A stretch of DNA of 64,000 nt from Alkalihalobacillus bogoriensis ATCC BAA-922 (GTDB lineage Bacteria > Bacillota > Bacilli > Bacillales > Bacillaceae_F). Below the pieces are notes generated by a model. That model did no database searches and had not been told where the DNA came from. It worked only from the letters and a program-made list of their open reading frames with translations. The translations under genes and the position numbers were made by a program. The stretch covers positions 62,001 to 126,000 of the forward strand of contig NZ_JHYI01000018.1 of assembly GCF_000621445.1 (NCBI RefSeq). The letters run 5' to 3'. Each line of letters opens with the position of its first letter. Within the stretch, counting starts at the first letter, position 1. Positions 28,067 to 36,769 of this stretch are shown here, piece after piece.

Positions 28067-29512
28067 CTAAAGTAAATCTTCCAATATGAAGTTAAACCAA
28101 GATAAAATGTGAACCGTAGCTCTTTTCCTATACGACGTTTGTTGCTCTTCAACATCAGGGTGACTTTCGTATGAACCGTCATTTTGAACCTTTAAGCTTT
28201 CTGTCTCAATCTGTTGTTTTATATTTTTGCTAACTTCCTCAGCAAATGCAACACTGTCAATCACAACCATCATTTCCGTATTTAAAAACGCACTTCTTGG
28301 GTCTACGTTAAAAGAACCAATCGCCGTTAGCCTGTTGTCAATAATAAACGTTTTGGCATGTAGGGATTCGGAAGGTCCTTGGTATTCATACAGTTCTATA
28401 TTACTATTTGTTATTTTTTCACGATATTTTGTATAACCTGAGAAAGCTAACACATTAGGCGTCGCTGCTAACGAGTTTGTTACGATTTGTATTTCTGAAG
28501 CAGAACTCTGCTCCATGTCCAGAAAGTTCATCATGTTATCATTCGGTATCACGTAGGGACTTTGAACAATGACGGATTCCTCCGCACTTTCTATTAAATG
28601 GGTCAACTCTTGCCACACCCATGGTTCTTTTACTAGTCGTTCAAGTGGATTATGAAGGAATAGGATTTGATTTGTTGACACCACTTTATTATTCCAATTG
28701 ATTTCTTGTTGAAATAACGAAGAATGGTCTTTTTGCATTTCAGTGTGAAAATCTCTAAGTTCCCGTGCTTTTTCTTTTCCAAGCCTAGATTGTCTATCCG
28801 TGATTTCATCAACGGCATCCTTTGAAAATTCATGGTCCCAAACGTCATTATAATAATTTTTCATTTGCTTGATGACACTTTGATCTTTATTTTCTTTATC
28901 CATATTAACGATGAGTACATCACGGTCATTCGATGCCCCTTCATATCCATCATGACTAAAATATATATCACCAATGTTCCGGCCGCCAATCATTCCATAC
29001 TCATAATCGACTAAAATTAGTTTATCATGTAGGCGATTGTTCCATGTCCATGGACGAAGAGCATCAAAAGGTTCATAGAACTTTAACTCAATATTAGGAT
29101 GAGTAGAAAAGGCGTAGATAATGTCCTTCGAATGGTTGCGTAAATTATGAAAGAGACCATCAAGAAGAACCCGCACTTCGACTCCCCTGTCCGCTGCGTC
29201 AATAATACTAGCAAAGAACAATTCACTAGCAAGACCTTGATGAATCGTATAATAAGAAATATCTATGGATTCCTGTGCATTTTCCATTAAATGAATTCGA
29301 GCAGCACCTGATTCAACACGACCTTCTAGAAGAACTACTCCGTCCTGTGAAACTCCATCTCCAAAGAAGCGTTCGGCCTGATAACTCTCATGAATGAAGC
29401 TCGGTTGTGGACGAAGAAATGTAAATAAAACAACACCAGCCATGAAAGCATAAATTAAATATACAGAGAAAAATATGATAAGTATGCTAAGAACTCTTTT
29501 CCCCTTTTTCAT
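28067..29512 (-). CDS. Phospholipase D family protein
   Basis: A 481-residue membrane-anchored protein with one N-terminal transmembrane helix (about residues 5-30). It has two HKD motifs, RLHDKLILVD near residue 162 and SLHAKTFIID near residue 385, each followed by a GG/GS...N box (MIGGRNIGD, AIGSFNVDPRS). This is the phosphatidyltransferase/phospholipase fold. A single membrane anchor instead of the two of bacterial cardiolipin synthases points to the YbhO/ClsC-like or phospholipase side. The ATG at 29512 is close after GAGGTG; a GTG at 29524 is the alternative. It acts at the outer face of the membrane. Confidence 0.88.
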   Translation of the reverse strand: MKKGKRVLSILIIFFSVYLIYAFMAGVVLFTFLRPQPSFIHESYQAERFFGDGVSQDGVVLLEGRVESGAARIHLMENAQESIDISYYTIHQGLASELFFASIIDAADRGVEVRVLLDGLFHNLRNHSKDIIYAFSTHPNIELKFYEPFDALRPWTWNNRLHDKLILVDYEYGMIGGRNIGDIYFSHDGYEGASNDRDVLIVNMDKENKDQSVIKQMKNYYNDVWDHEFSKDAVDEITDRQSRLGKEKARELRDFHTEMQKDHSSLFQQEINWNNKVVSTNQILFLHNPLERLVKEPWVWQELTHLIESAEESVIVQSPYVIPNDNMMNFLDMEQSSASEIQIVTNSLAATPNVLAFSGYTKYREKITNSNIELYEYQGPSESLHAKTFIIDNRLTAIGSFNVDPRSAFLNTEMMVVIDSVAFAEEVSKNIKQQIETESLKVQNDGSYESHPDVEEQQTSYRKRATVHILSWFNFILEDLL

Positions 29513-29705
29513 TGTACACCTCACTTTTACGGCAACGAGTTTTAGGCATCCATCTCGTCATTGACTCCTCTTACCATTTTTTTATGTTTTTCTGTTAACG
29601 ATTGTGACTTTAAATAGAGAGGCTACTTTGCAAAGTCATGTAAAATTGCGTAACATCATTTTATTGAAGTAATATGAACTGACTATGAACTAATTATCCA
29701 ACACT

Positions 29706-29755
29706 AAAAAAGATTGAATCAAAAGAAATTCTTTCTTCTTTTAATTCAATCTCAG
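29706..29755 (-). terminator. Terminator of the hypothetical membrane protein gene
   Basis: AGATTGAATCAAAAGAA (29711-29727) pairs with TTCTTTTAATTCAATCT (29736-29752) with one mismatch; the minus-strand copy ends in six Ts. Confidence 0.85.
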
Positions 29756-29763
29756 TTTCGGGT

Positions 29764-30540
29764 TTAATTTAGTTTTTCTTCTACAACAGGTAGAATGCGA
29801 TATTCCCAGTTCGTACGGCATTCATATAATTTATAAAACCATTCCTCAGACTGTGTATCCTTTTCCATGTAGCCACATTGCTGTGGACCGCTGTTGAAGA
29901 CATCTTGATAACTTTCTTCTCCAGGAGTATAGTGGCTCAAATCAGGAGTAACATCTATCCATCTATGTCCTACAGTCGCATCATATCTCGATTGCAAGTC
30001 GTAAATAATTGCACCCTCAGCAACATATGTAACAATTCTAATCTGGCTTTCGTTGTCACTTCCTTTTTGTCCAGCAATATCAATAAATTTTTCAAGCAAG
30101 GGAACATTTGTAAGTGTATTATCTTTAAGTACAATGTCTGTTTCGTTAGGTTTATAATCAATGTAATCATTATTAGTATTATAGTTTGGTGTTTCTTTTA
30201 CGAGTTGCGGTATAGGCAAATCAATTCCATATCCTAGTCCTATTCCAAAAACCCATACGGAGAAAGCAACGAGGATATATAACCCTTTCTTCATAGAGAG
30301 ATACATATACATTATTATGTTAAACAAAATGCACAAGCCTACATATACTGCTATTAATGTAAGAAATACAATGAAAAATAGCGATAAAAAGCCAATTCCT
30401 CTTGCTAACTCATGGTCTTCTCCAAAAATAAAAAAGAGCGAAAAAAATACTAAAATCAATATAACTATATGATATTTAATCAACACATAACCTAATAATA
30501 TATTCCCAGTCAACCAGATAAGTACCTTGGTTATTCTCAA
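29764..30540 (-). CDS. Hypothetical membrane protein
   Basis: About 258 residues, no family recognised. Translation most likely starts at the TTG at 30540, eight bases after GGAGG; the upstream TTG at 30555 overlaps that site. Three or four hydrophobic segments occupy the first 105 residues. The remaining soluble domain contains DIAGQKGSDNESQIRIVTYV and ends with a cysteine-containing PQQCGYMEKDTQSEEW...YECRTNWEYR, a pattern like secreted DUF4362-type domains (tentative). The C-terminal domain is probably outside the cell. Confidence 0.6.
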   Translation of the reverse strand: MRITKVLIWLTGNILLGYVLIKYHIVILILVFFSLFFIFGEDHELARGIGFLSLFFIVFLTLIAVYVGLCILFNIIMYMYLSMKKGLYILVAFSVWVFGIGLGYGIDLPIPQLVKETPNYNTNNDYIDYKPNETDIVLKDNTLTNVPLLEKFIDIAGQKGSDNESQIRIVTYVAEGAIIYDLQSRYDATVGHRWIDVTPDLSHYTPGEESYQDVFNSGPQQCGYMEKDTQSEEWFYKLYECRTNWEYRILPVVEEKLN

Positions 30541-30620
30541 AAGAACATCCTCCAACTTCTAGCAATCATTGAAAGTTAATAGACTAAATGTAATAGTGAC
30601 GATAAAACTAACGATTATAC

Positions 30621-31382
30621 CTATGTCACAATCGGAATCAAATAATCAAACTGCTCGGCTTCTATGCTTGCATACCTTTCGAATTTAATGTTTGCTGGTT
30701 GAAAGCCGTACTTGATGACGACTTGAATATAAGAAAAACAAAGGAAGGCATCATCTGCTTTGCAATTTTGCATGACGGCAAATAGTGTTGGAGGGAACCG
30801 TTCCACTCGTATATCATCACAATCGAGTGGAGGCAAACTACCTACCACTTCAAATCCTATTTCTCCCATTATTTTTTCTTTTGTAATTTGGTCTGTTTTC
30901 ACAAAAACATATTCACTTACATTCCAACCAAGTGATTGTAGCTGTTCTTTACTAGAAAGGAAAAATCGCTGAAACGGATGCGGTACTCTTTCTGCCTCAA
31001 CTTGTTTCCAAACAATTTGCTTTTCTTTCTCCCATTTTGATAATAACAGAGTTTGGGCTTTATTAACTTGGATTCCATCTACATATTTACGGGCAGCATT
31101 TAATGTTGCCATTCTTTGATCTAAGTCTGCCTTCCAGCTCTCTATCAATGATTTCTTCGCTTGTTCATCGACTTCACTATACTGCTTTATTTCACTTATG
31201 GCTATATCTGCTTGTCTCAATGAATCTATCATTTTTGCCCAATGAATTTGGTCAGGAGTATATGCTCTATATCCATTTTCTAACCTAGTCGACGGCTTTA
31301 GCAATCCTTTTTTATCGTAAAATCGCAGTTTACTTGGGGGTAGTCCTGTTCTTTTTGAAAACTCTTGTATTGTGAAATGCAT
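30621..31382 (-). CDS. MerR family regulator with a GyrI-like effector domain
   Basis: A 253-residue regulator. The ATG at 31382 follows CAGGAG; a longer open frame extends into the upstream gene and is not used. The MerR helix-turn-helix is at residues 1-70 (FTIQEFSKRTGLPPSKLRFY, ENGYRAYTPDQI), then a linker helix, and a C-terminal domain (about 150-250) of the GyrI/SOUL-like small-molecule-binding type. It is the second gene of an operon with the VOC-domain protein 19 bp upstream and may sense the same compound that protein binds. Confidence 0.85.
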   Translation of the reverse strand: MHFTIQEFSKRTGLPPSKLRFYDKKGLLKPSTRLENGYRAYTPDQIHWAKMIDSLRQADIAISEIKQYSEVDEQAKKSLIESWKADLDQRMATLNAARKYVDGIQVNKAQTLLLSKWEKEKQIVWKQVEAERVPHPFQRFFLSSKEQLQSLGWNVSEYVFVKTDQITKEKIMGEIGFEVVGSLPPLDCDDIRVERFPPTLFAVMQNCKADDAFLCFSYIQVVIKYGFQPANIKFERYASIEAEQFDYLIPIVT

Positions 31383-31401
31383 ATGTACTCCTGCCAATAT
31401 T

Positions 31402-32226
31402 TTAATTTTGGATATATGACCAAACATTAATCCGGTTATGGTCAGGGTCATAAATATGAAAGCCACCCCAGCCATTAATCGGATCTCCAGCAATTTCTGA
31501 AGGTTTTATTCCGTTTTTAATCAGTTTATTATATTCTTTAAAGAAAACTTCTGGTCGAATATCATAATAGATTCTTGCTTTATTGTCATTTGGCTTTTCT
31601 ACCACGTCTTTTGTTTGCAAGAGCCATATATTATCCCAAAAGCATTCATGTAACGCATTTCGATCATATGCATCTTCTGTTTGTAAATGTGCATACCCGT
31701 TTTCCTCATCAATCGTTCTGACTTCAAAACCTAAATGCTTTTCATACCACTCCGCTGAAAACTTTGGATCTCTCACATAAATGATTGAGTTCACCGTTCC
31801 AAAGCCGACAATCCCTGATGGTGGATATTCTACAGTATCTTCTCCCCTTGATTCTTCCACAATTGTTAATTTCGTATTTTCAAAGGCATAGATGTCACAA
31901 AACTTTTGTCCATTCGGTAGCTCATTTATCTCCGTAAACGTAATATTTTTATCAGCTAGAAAATGTAGTGTTGCTTCTAAATCATACGTCGCAAATCCAA
32001 GGCTTACATTACCGACATTACTTTGGGATTGTAGGTGATCGTATTCACCTTCAAACGATTTAATCGTGACAACTCCAGACCTCGGCATCTTCATAAATGC
32101 TTTGCGACCAACCCAAGACATTACCTTATCAATACATGTCCACCCCAGTATTTCTTCATACCATTGAACCGCTTCATGAAACCGTTCTGGTTCCACCATA
32201 ATAAATCCTCCGTCCCATCGATACAT
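31402..32226 (-). CDS. Two-domain VOC (glyoxalase/dioxygenase superfamily) protein
   Basis: A 274-residue protein with two vicinal-oxygen-chelate modules (about residues 1-125 and 140-273). The second shows SIIYVRDPKFSAEWYEKHLGF and a terminal GGFHIYDPDHNRINVWSY, with a His and Glu/Asn arrangement typical of the fold. Such proteins act as dioxygenases, glyoxalases or antibiotic-binding proteins; the specific role is not determinable. The start at 32226 is eight bases after AAGGG; a GTG at 32235 is an alternative. It is co-transcribed with the MerR gene. Confidence 0.82.
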   Translation of the reverse strand: MYRWDGGFIMVEPERFHEAVQWYEEILGWTCIDKVMSWVGRKAFMKMPRSGVVTIKSFEGEYDHLQSQSNVGNVSLGFATYDLEATLHFLADKNITFTEINELPNGQKFCDIYAFENTKLTIVEESRGEDTVEYPPSGIVGFGTVNSIIYVRDPKFSAEWYEKHLGFEVRTIDEENGYAHLQTEDAYDRNALHECFWDNIWLLQTKDVVEKPNDNKARIYYDIRPEVFFKEYNKLIKNGIKPSEIAGDPINGWGGFHIYDPDHNRINVWSYIQN

Positions 32227-32331
32227 ATTAATCACCCTTTCTATTCAATTTTTTACACTTATTAGGATAAAGGTTAAACTTAGTTTAATGTCAATACTAT
32301 TTTTGATTTTTCTAAAAATAAGGAATAACAA

Positions 32332-33065
32332 TTATTTATGTACATAATGTTTTACCTTTTGTAAAAACACGTAAATAAAACAAAGCAATACAAACGCAAA
32401 CCCTAATGATACCCAACCCATAGTCTCTATTATATAGTCATTTTTCTCAGTTGCTAAAAACCCTAACTCAGTTAATAGCATATAATATGTAAAGTTACCT
32501 CCAAAATGGATGCCAATGCTTAACCATAATGATTTCGTCACAATAAAGGGCAATGTAAAAACAACTGTCATTATAAAATATCGAATCCAATAAGGAAGAG
32601 GCAATCCCCATTGTGGAAGATGGTACAACGTAAATAAGACACATATAATTAAGACAATCCATCTCCATGATAGGTATTCCTTAAGAATTTTTACTACATA
32701 ACCTCGGAAAATGAGTTCTTCTACAAACGCTGTAAAACCTGCAGTGAATAGAGCAAATAAAAGAATAGGAATGATATTTTGTACAGAAACGAATTTAAGT
32801 GAAGCAATATCTAAAACAGACAAAATGACAAACACTACAAGATTTTAAAAAACAACCAATGAAAACTCCACTAATCAAAAAAGAGCCCCACTTACGATGA
32901 CGATATAGCCCTAATTCATGGAAGCCATTAATAGAAATGAGCTTTACTAGTTTCAATGTCAAATAAAAAAATAACAGTGCTGTAAGAAGAAAGCCTATAG
33001 CTGAATTCACTATGAACGGAATGTAACTTAATATAAAGACATATAAACACGACGAGCTTTTTCAT
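32332..33065 (-). pseudogene. CPBP (CAAX/Abi) intramembrane protease gene with two frameshifts
   Basis: Three overlapping frames together encode one CPBP-family membrane protease of about 240 residues. The start is MKKLVVFICL (33065). After one frame change near 33030 the reading continues as ILSYIPFIVNSAIGFLL. After a second near 32848 (a T6-A4 tract on the minus strand) it continues into LVVFVILSVL and the conserved motifs EELIFRGYV (EExxxR), LYHLPQW, and IHFGGNFTYY (HxxxN). Removing one T at the first point and one A at the second restores a continuous frame. Either the gene is recently inactivated or the bases are sequencing errors in homopolymers. CPBP proteases often function in bacteriocin immunity or peptide maturation. 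Confidence 0.8.
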
Positions 33066-33108
33066 AATACTATTCACCACATTTCCACCTGCCAACAAAC
33101 ACATAGTT

Positions 33109-33966
33109 TCACGCCAAGCTTCCCCCATACATCGAAAACAAATAAAAACCATCTTCATCTGTTAACGTCCAGCCATCAAAATGTGAACTGGCATGAAACA
33201 CATCTAAAAAAAGATCGTCACACTGGATAATAAGAAATGGGCATTGTTCAAATATATGAACGTCTTCAATTGTTTTCCCTTTCAATAATTCCTTTACCGC
33301 TTTCCACTCTATTTGGTTCGATTTGATATCTGTTTCTCCTAACAGAACTGAATCCACGTTGCGAATTCTCCAAGGACACTCGATAATAATAGCACCTTTT
33401 TCCAATTGAATGATGAAATGAACATCGGAATCAATGCCCGTTATTTTTTGTCCAATGATTTCCTTACATTCAACATTACTAAATTTCCCATGCCATAGCT
33501 TACGGGCCTGGGGAATGATCATCTTCTTAATCTTTTCCTCGGTGTAACCATTTTGATTGTCTCCATACTGAAAATCATCGATGGCATCGCTAATTCCTTG
33601 CCAATTCAGCTGTTCTTCCATCAAGTCATGTTCGATTGTACAATCGTACAATTCTTTTACAATTGAAATTGCAGTTTTATTTGGCAGCAATAATTGTTTA
33701 TGTAGGCTTTTCACATGATAGAGAAAGCATTCTTTCTCTGAAGGGGGCGCTTGTTGCAACGCCTCCATAATATCAGCAAACATTTTTTCAATTTCAAAAA
33801 TATTAAGTGAGCCTTCTACACTCATACTCGCTAACTTCTTTATCTCGAGGATATCCATATGTAAATGCTCCGTCGCCCACTCGATATAATCGGAAGCTTG
33901 AACTGTATGAGTATACTTTTTGTAAAACAAGTCTAAAAGTTCTATATCAAACACCTCTAAGTTCAA
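33109..33966 (-). CDS. Hypothetical protein, DUF6188-like C-terminus
   Basis: A 285-residue soluble protein. The N-terminal two-thirds is helical and not recognised. The C-terminal part (about residues 165-285) has alternating strands with IGQKITGIDSDVHFIIQLEKG, IIIECPWRI and LFLDVFHASSHFDGWTL, similar to small DUF6188 proteins, which occur in polymorphic-toxin immunity loci. The start is the TTG at 33966; a GAGGTG lies just inside the frame, so the true start may be a few codons later. It is next to the broken CPBP gene on the same strand. Confidence 0.6.
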   Translation of the reverse strand: MNLEVFDIELLDLFYKKYTHTVQASDYIEWATEHLHMDILEIKKLASMSVEGSLNIFEIEKMFADIMEALQQAPPSEKECFLYHVKSLHKQLLLPNKTAISIVKELYDCTIEHDLMEEQLNWQGISDAIDDFQYGDNQNGYTEEKIKKMIIPQARKLWHGKFSNVECKEIIGQKITGIDSDVHFIIQLEKGAIIIECPWRIRNVDSVLLGETDIKSNQIEWKAVKELLKGKTIEDVHIFEQCPFLIIQCDDLFLDVFHASSHFDGWTLTDEDGFYLFSMYGGSLA

Positions 33967-34019
33967 TTTAATTTCATAAATGTATAAATACTATATAACT
34001 TGTTGAATTCCCCTTTTAT

Positions 34020-34057
34020 TTAATAAAAAAAGACTGGATTTTTAATCACCCAGCCAG
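34020..34057 (-). terminator. Terminator of the ABC exporter operon
   Basis: Imperfect stem GACTGGATTTTTAATCACC-CAGCC (34033-34056 region); the minus-strand copy ends in seven Ts. Weak stem. Confidence 0.55.
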
Positions 34058-34117
34058 AATTCTTAGAGATATTAATTCAATATGAAGACTTCTGAAATTA
34101 GAATCCTTCTACGTTTG

Positions 34118-35029
34118 TTATAACTGTTCATCCAAAAATATATCTTCAAGTGATGGCTCTTCCACTTCTACACGAAGGACATCTATCTTATATTGATTAA
34201 ATGCTCGTATCATTTCTGAAATCTTTTTTTCTTCATTAACTGTAATCGTTACATAGTAGTCTTCCATTACTACATCTGTTCCAACTGATTCTAGCCATTG
34301 ATGTAGTGTCATCTTGTTCCTTTTTTCTATTCGGGAATGCTTGAGCTTTACGGTGATTTGTGAGCTATAATATCCCCTGAGTTCATCCATTGTACCAATT
34401 TTAACAATTTGTCCTTCTTTCATAATCGCTACTCTTGTACACAGTTTTTCTACTTCATCAAGGTTATGAGATGTCATGAAAATCGTCTTCCCTCTTTTTT
34501 GCAAATCGTTAATTAGTTGATGGATATGTATTACAGATTCAGCATCTAATCCAGAAGTTGGTTCATCAAAAAAGATTAAGTCCGGCTCATGTACGATCGC
34601 TTGTGCAATACCTAATTTCTTTTTCATACCAAAAGAAAATTTAGCAACCTTTTTATTGGCATGTAATTCCAAGCCCACCTTCTTTAAAACTTCCATACAC
34701 TGTTCTTTTTCAACTTTCTTTCCAGAAAGAGAAGAAAGATATTTTAAATGTCCTACTGCCGTTAAAGAGGCATATAATGAAGAATAATCAGGCATTACAC
34801 CGATTTTTTTCTTCACTTGATGATTTGGACCTTTGACACCTAGTAAAGAATATGTTCCAAAGCTTGGTTGTATAATGCCAGTTAACATATTTATAAACGT
34901 TGATTTCCCTGCACCGTTACGACCTAGAAAACAAAAAATTTCTCCTCGTTCAACAGTAAGATCAATCCCTTTTACAACTGAAACCCCACCATACATTTTT
35001 TTTAATTGTTTTGTTTCGATAGCATTCAT
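34118..35029 (-). CDS. ABC transporter ATP-binding protein (ABC-2 exporter type)
   Basis: A 303-residue ATPase. Walker A is GRNGAGKS (about residues 36-43), the signature is the variant FSFGMKKKLG (about 133-142), and Walker B is LIFFDEPTSGLD. A C-terminal extension of about 85 residues is typical of CcmA-like exporters (BcrA, NatA). The ATG at 35029 follows GGAGGG; an ATG two codons earlier is too close. It shares a base with the permease stop, so the two are coupled. The likely function is export of a peptide or drug, or resistance to it, possibly under the divergent two-component system at 36053-38465. Confidence 0.92.
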   Translation of the reverse strand: MNAIETKQLKKMYGGVSVVKGIDLTVERGEIFCFLGRNGAGKSTFINMLTGIIQPSFGTYSLLGVKGPNHQVKKKIGVMPDYSSLYASLTAVGHLKYLSSLSGKKVEKEQCMEVLKKVGLELHANKKVAKFSFGMKKKLGIAQAIVHEPDLIFFDEPTSGLDAESVIHIHQLINDLQKRGKTIFMTSHNLDEVEKLCTRVAIMKEGQIVKIGTMDELRGYYSSQITVKLKHSRIEKRNKMTLHQWLESVGTDVVMEDYYVTITVNEEKKISEMIRAFNQYKIDVLRVEVEEPSLEDIFLDEQL

Positions 35030-35718
35030 CAGCATTCCCTCCTTTTAAATACCTGGTTAGCAATCAAGAGCATGCTTCCGGCAAGTAACAAAATAATTAC
35101 AAAGGTAAAATCATCTCTCACTAAATAATAATATGGTGTGAGATACTTCATCGAACCAATCCATGTATTCGAAGTCAAAGAAAACCAAAATCCAAAAATA
35201 GGTGCAACCACTCCAATGATAATTCCTAAAAACATCGTAATTCCAGGCTTTGTAATTAGGGAAGAAAGTAAAATTGCTAGGGCAATTTGGAATGATAATA
35301 AACTCATTATTTGCGAAAATATAAAAACATTAAAAGTCTTTGAAAAAATACTAGTTAGTAAAAATGCTACGGTTAGGCAAATCAGCCAAAACAGCCAAGT
35401 GCCGAGAAACTTCCCTAAAACAATAGAGGTTCTTGACGTTCTTGTTACTAGAAATCGCATAGTACGATCGTAAATTTCTCGGTTAATGCTATCATGCGAG
35501 AGCCCCATGATAAATAATTGACCAAAAAATAAGATTATAAACAATATACCAAATGTATGAACGTTTTCCGCTTCATTTACTGTAAGTTCTGTCGCAACCG
35601 TTAACAAATCCGCGTATTTTGCTGAATAAAAGGCAGTAACTAACAACAACACAATAATAATGATTGATTTAATTCCTTTAAATAAACTAATAAACTCTCT
35701 TTTTCCAATAACGTACAT
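35029..35718 (-). CDS. ABC-2 type permease
   Basis: A 229-residue membrane protein with six hydrophobic segments in ABC-2 arrangement: a first helix, a long loop (EAENVHTFGILF), the characteristic SHDSINREIYDRTMRFLVTR loop near residue 80, and a C-terminal helix. It is the partner of the ATPase encoded downstream with overlapping stop and start. It is small for the family. Substrate unknown. Confidence 0.85.
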   Translation of the reverse strand: MYVIGKREFISLFKGIKSIIIIVLLLVTAFYSAKYADLLTVATELTVNEAENVHTFGILFIILFFGQLFIMGLSHDSINREIYDRTMRFLVTRTSRTSIVLGKFLGTWLFWLICLTVAFLLTSIFSKTFNVFIFSQIMSLLSFQIALAILLSSLITKPGITMFLGIIIGVVAPIFGFWFSLTSNTWIGSMKYLTPYYYLVRDDFTFVIILLLAGSMLLIANQVFKRREC

Positions 35719-36052
35719 TCCTCATTTTTCCTTTCATGACCAATTTTCCTTATTAACCATAATACTTTCTCATTTTAACTATTTATCTTTGGTTCACATG
35801 ACCCTGCTTATCGAAAATCAACAAATGAACCGAACATAACCAGTTATGTGTGAGCATTTAATACAATCAACACAATATTGGAACTCGCACTCAAACTCTC
35901 TCACCCTTTCAACTAAATATTTAATCTACTATGATTATAAGCACTCTTTCTTATCGCTTTTGAAATTCCCCCTTAATATTTCCTTAATTTCCACACTTTT
36001 GATAAGTAAATGGTATGATTACTTATATATTTCATGAAATAGGAGCGTCCCA
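35719..36052. other. Divergent intergenic region between ABC operon and two-component system
   Basis: 334 bp holding the promoters of both divergent units. I find no convincing inverted repeat or named operator. GGTATGATTACTTATAT before 36053 may contain the -10 of the response regulator gene. Confidence 0.35.
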
Positions 36053-36769
36053 ATGAACGATTCACGATTATTAATTGTCGATGATGAACAAGCAATCTTA
36101 CATATGTTAACAACAATTTTGAACAAAGAAGGATTCAAACAGATAGATACGACTTCTACTGCCGAAGAAGCTCTCAGCTTATGCCAAATAAAGCGTTACG
36201 ATTTAATCTTTTTGGATGTTATGCTTCCAGGTCGAAGTGGATTTGAAATTTGTCCCTTAATTCGCGAAACAACGAATGCACCTATTTTCTTTCTAACTGC
36301 ATGTTCAACCGATTTAGATAAGCTTTCTGGCTTTGCCCTTGGAGCGGATGACTATATTACAAAGCCTTTCAATCCACTTGAAGTCGTTGCAAGAGTAAAA
36401 GCACACCTGCGGCGACATTCAGGTAAGTTATCTCCTCCTTCTCAAACGATTTATCAGTATGGACAACTTATAGTCAACACACTATCTGCAGAAGTTACGG
36501 TTATGGATAGAAAGGTAGAATTGCCTGCTCAAGTTTATCAACTCCTACTTTTCTTTTGTAAACATCCAAATCAGCTATTCAGCAAAAGTCAACTATATGA
36601 AAAAGTTTGGGGTGAAGAATATTTAGGCGAAGACAATACAGTTATGGTACATATAAGAAAACTGCGTGAGAAAATCGAGGATAACCCTAGTAAGCCCGTT
36701 CAAATTATTACGGTTAGAGGGCTGGGTTATAAATTGGTTTCTGATGGTGGCAAATATGAACATACATAA
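36053..36769 (+). CDS. OmpR family response regulator
   Basis: A 238-residue regulator. The receiver domain (residues 4-118) has acidic residues in LLIVDDEQ, the phospho-accepting Asp in LIFLDVMLPG, and the switch lysine in YITKPFNP. The winged-helix DNA-binding domain (about 135-232) ends with HIRKLREKIEDNPSKP and TVRGLGYKL. It overlaps the following sensor kinase gene by 14 bases. The pair is divergent from the ABC exporter, an arrangement often seen for peptide-antibiotic sensing and resistance modules. Confidence 0.92.
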   Translation: MNDSRLLIVDDEQAILHMLTTILNKEGFKQIDTTSTAEEALSLCQIKRYDLIFLDVMLPGRSGFEICPLIRETTNAPIFFLTACSTDLDKLSGFALGADDYITKPFNPLEVVARVKAHLRRHSGKLSPPSQTIYQYGQLIVNTLSAEVTVMDRKVELPAQVYQLLLFFCKHPNQLFSKSQLYEKVWGEEYLGEDNTVMVHIRKLREKIEDNPSKPVQIITVRGLGYKLVSDGGKYEHT

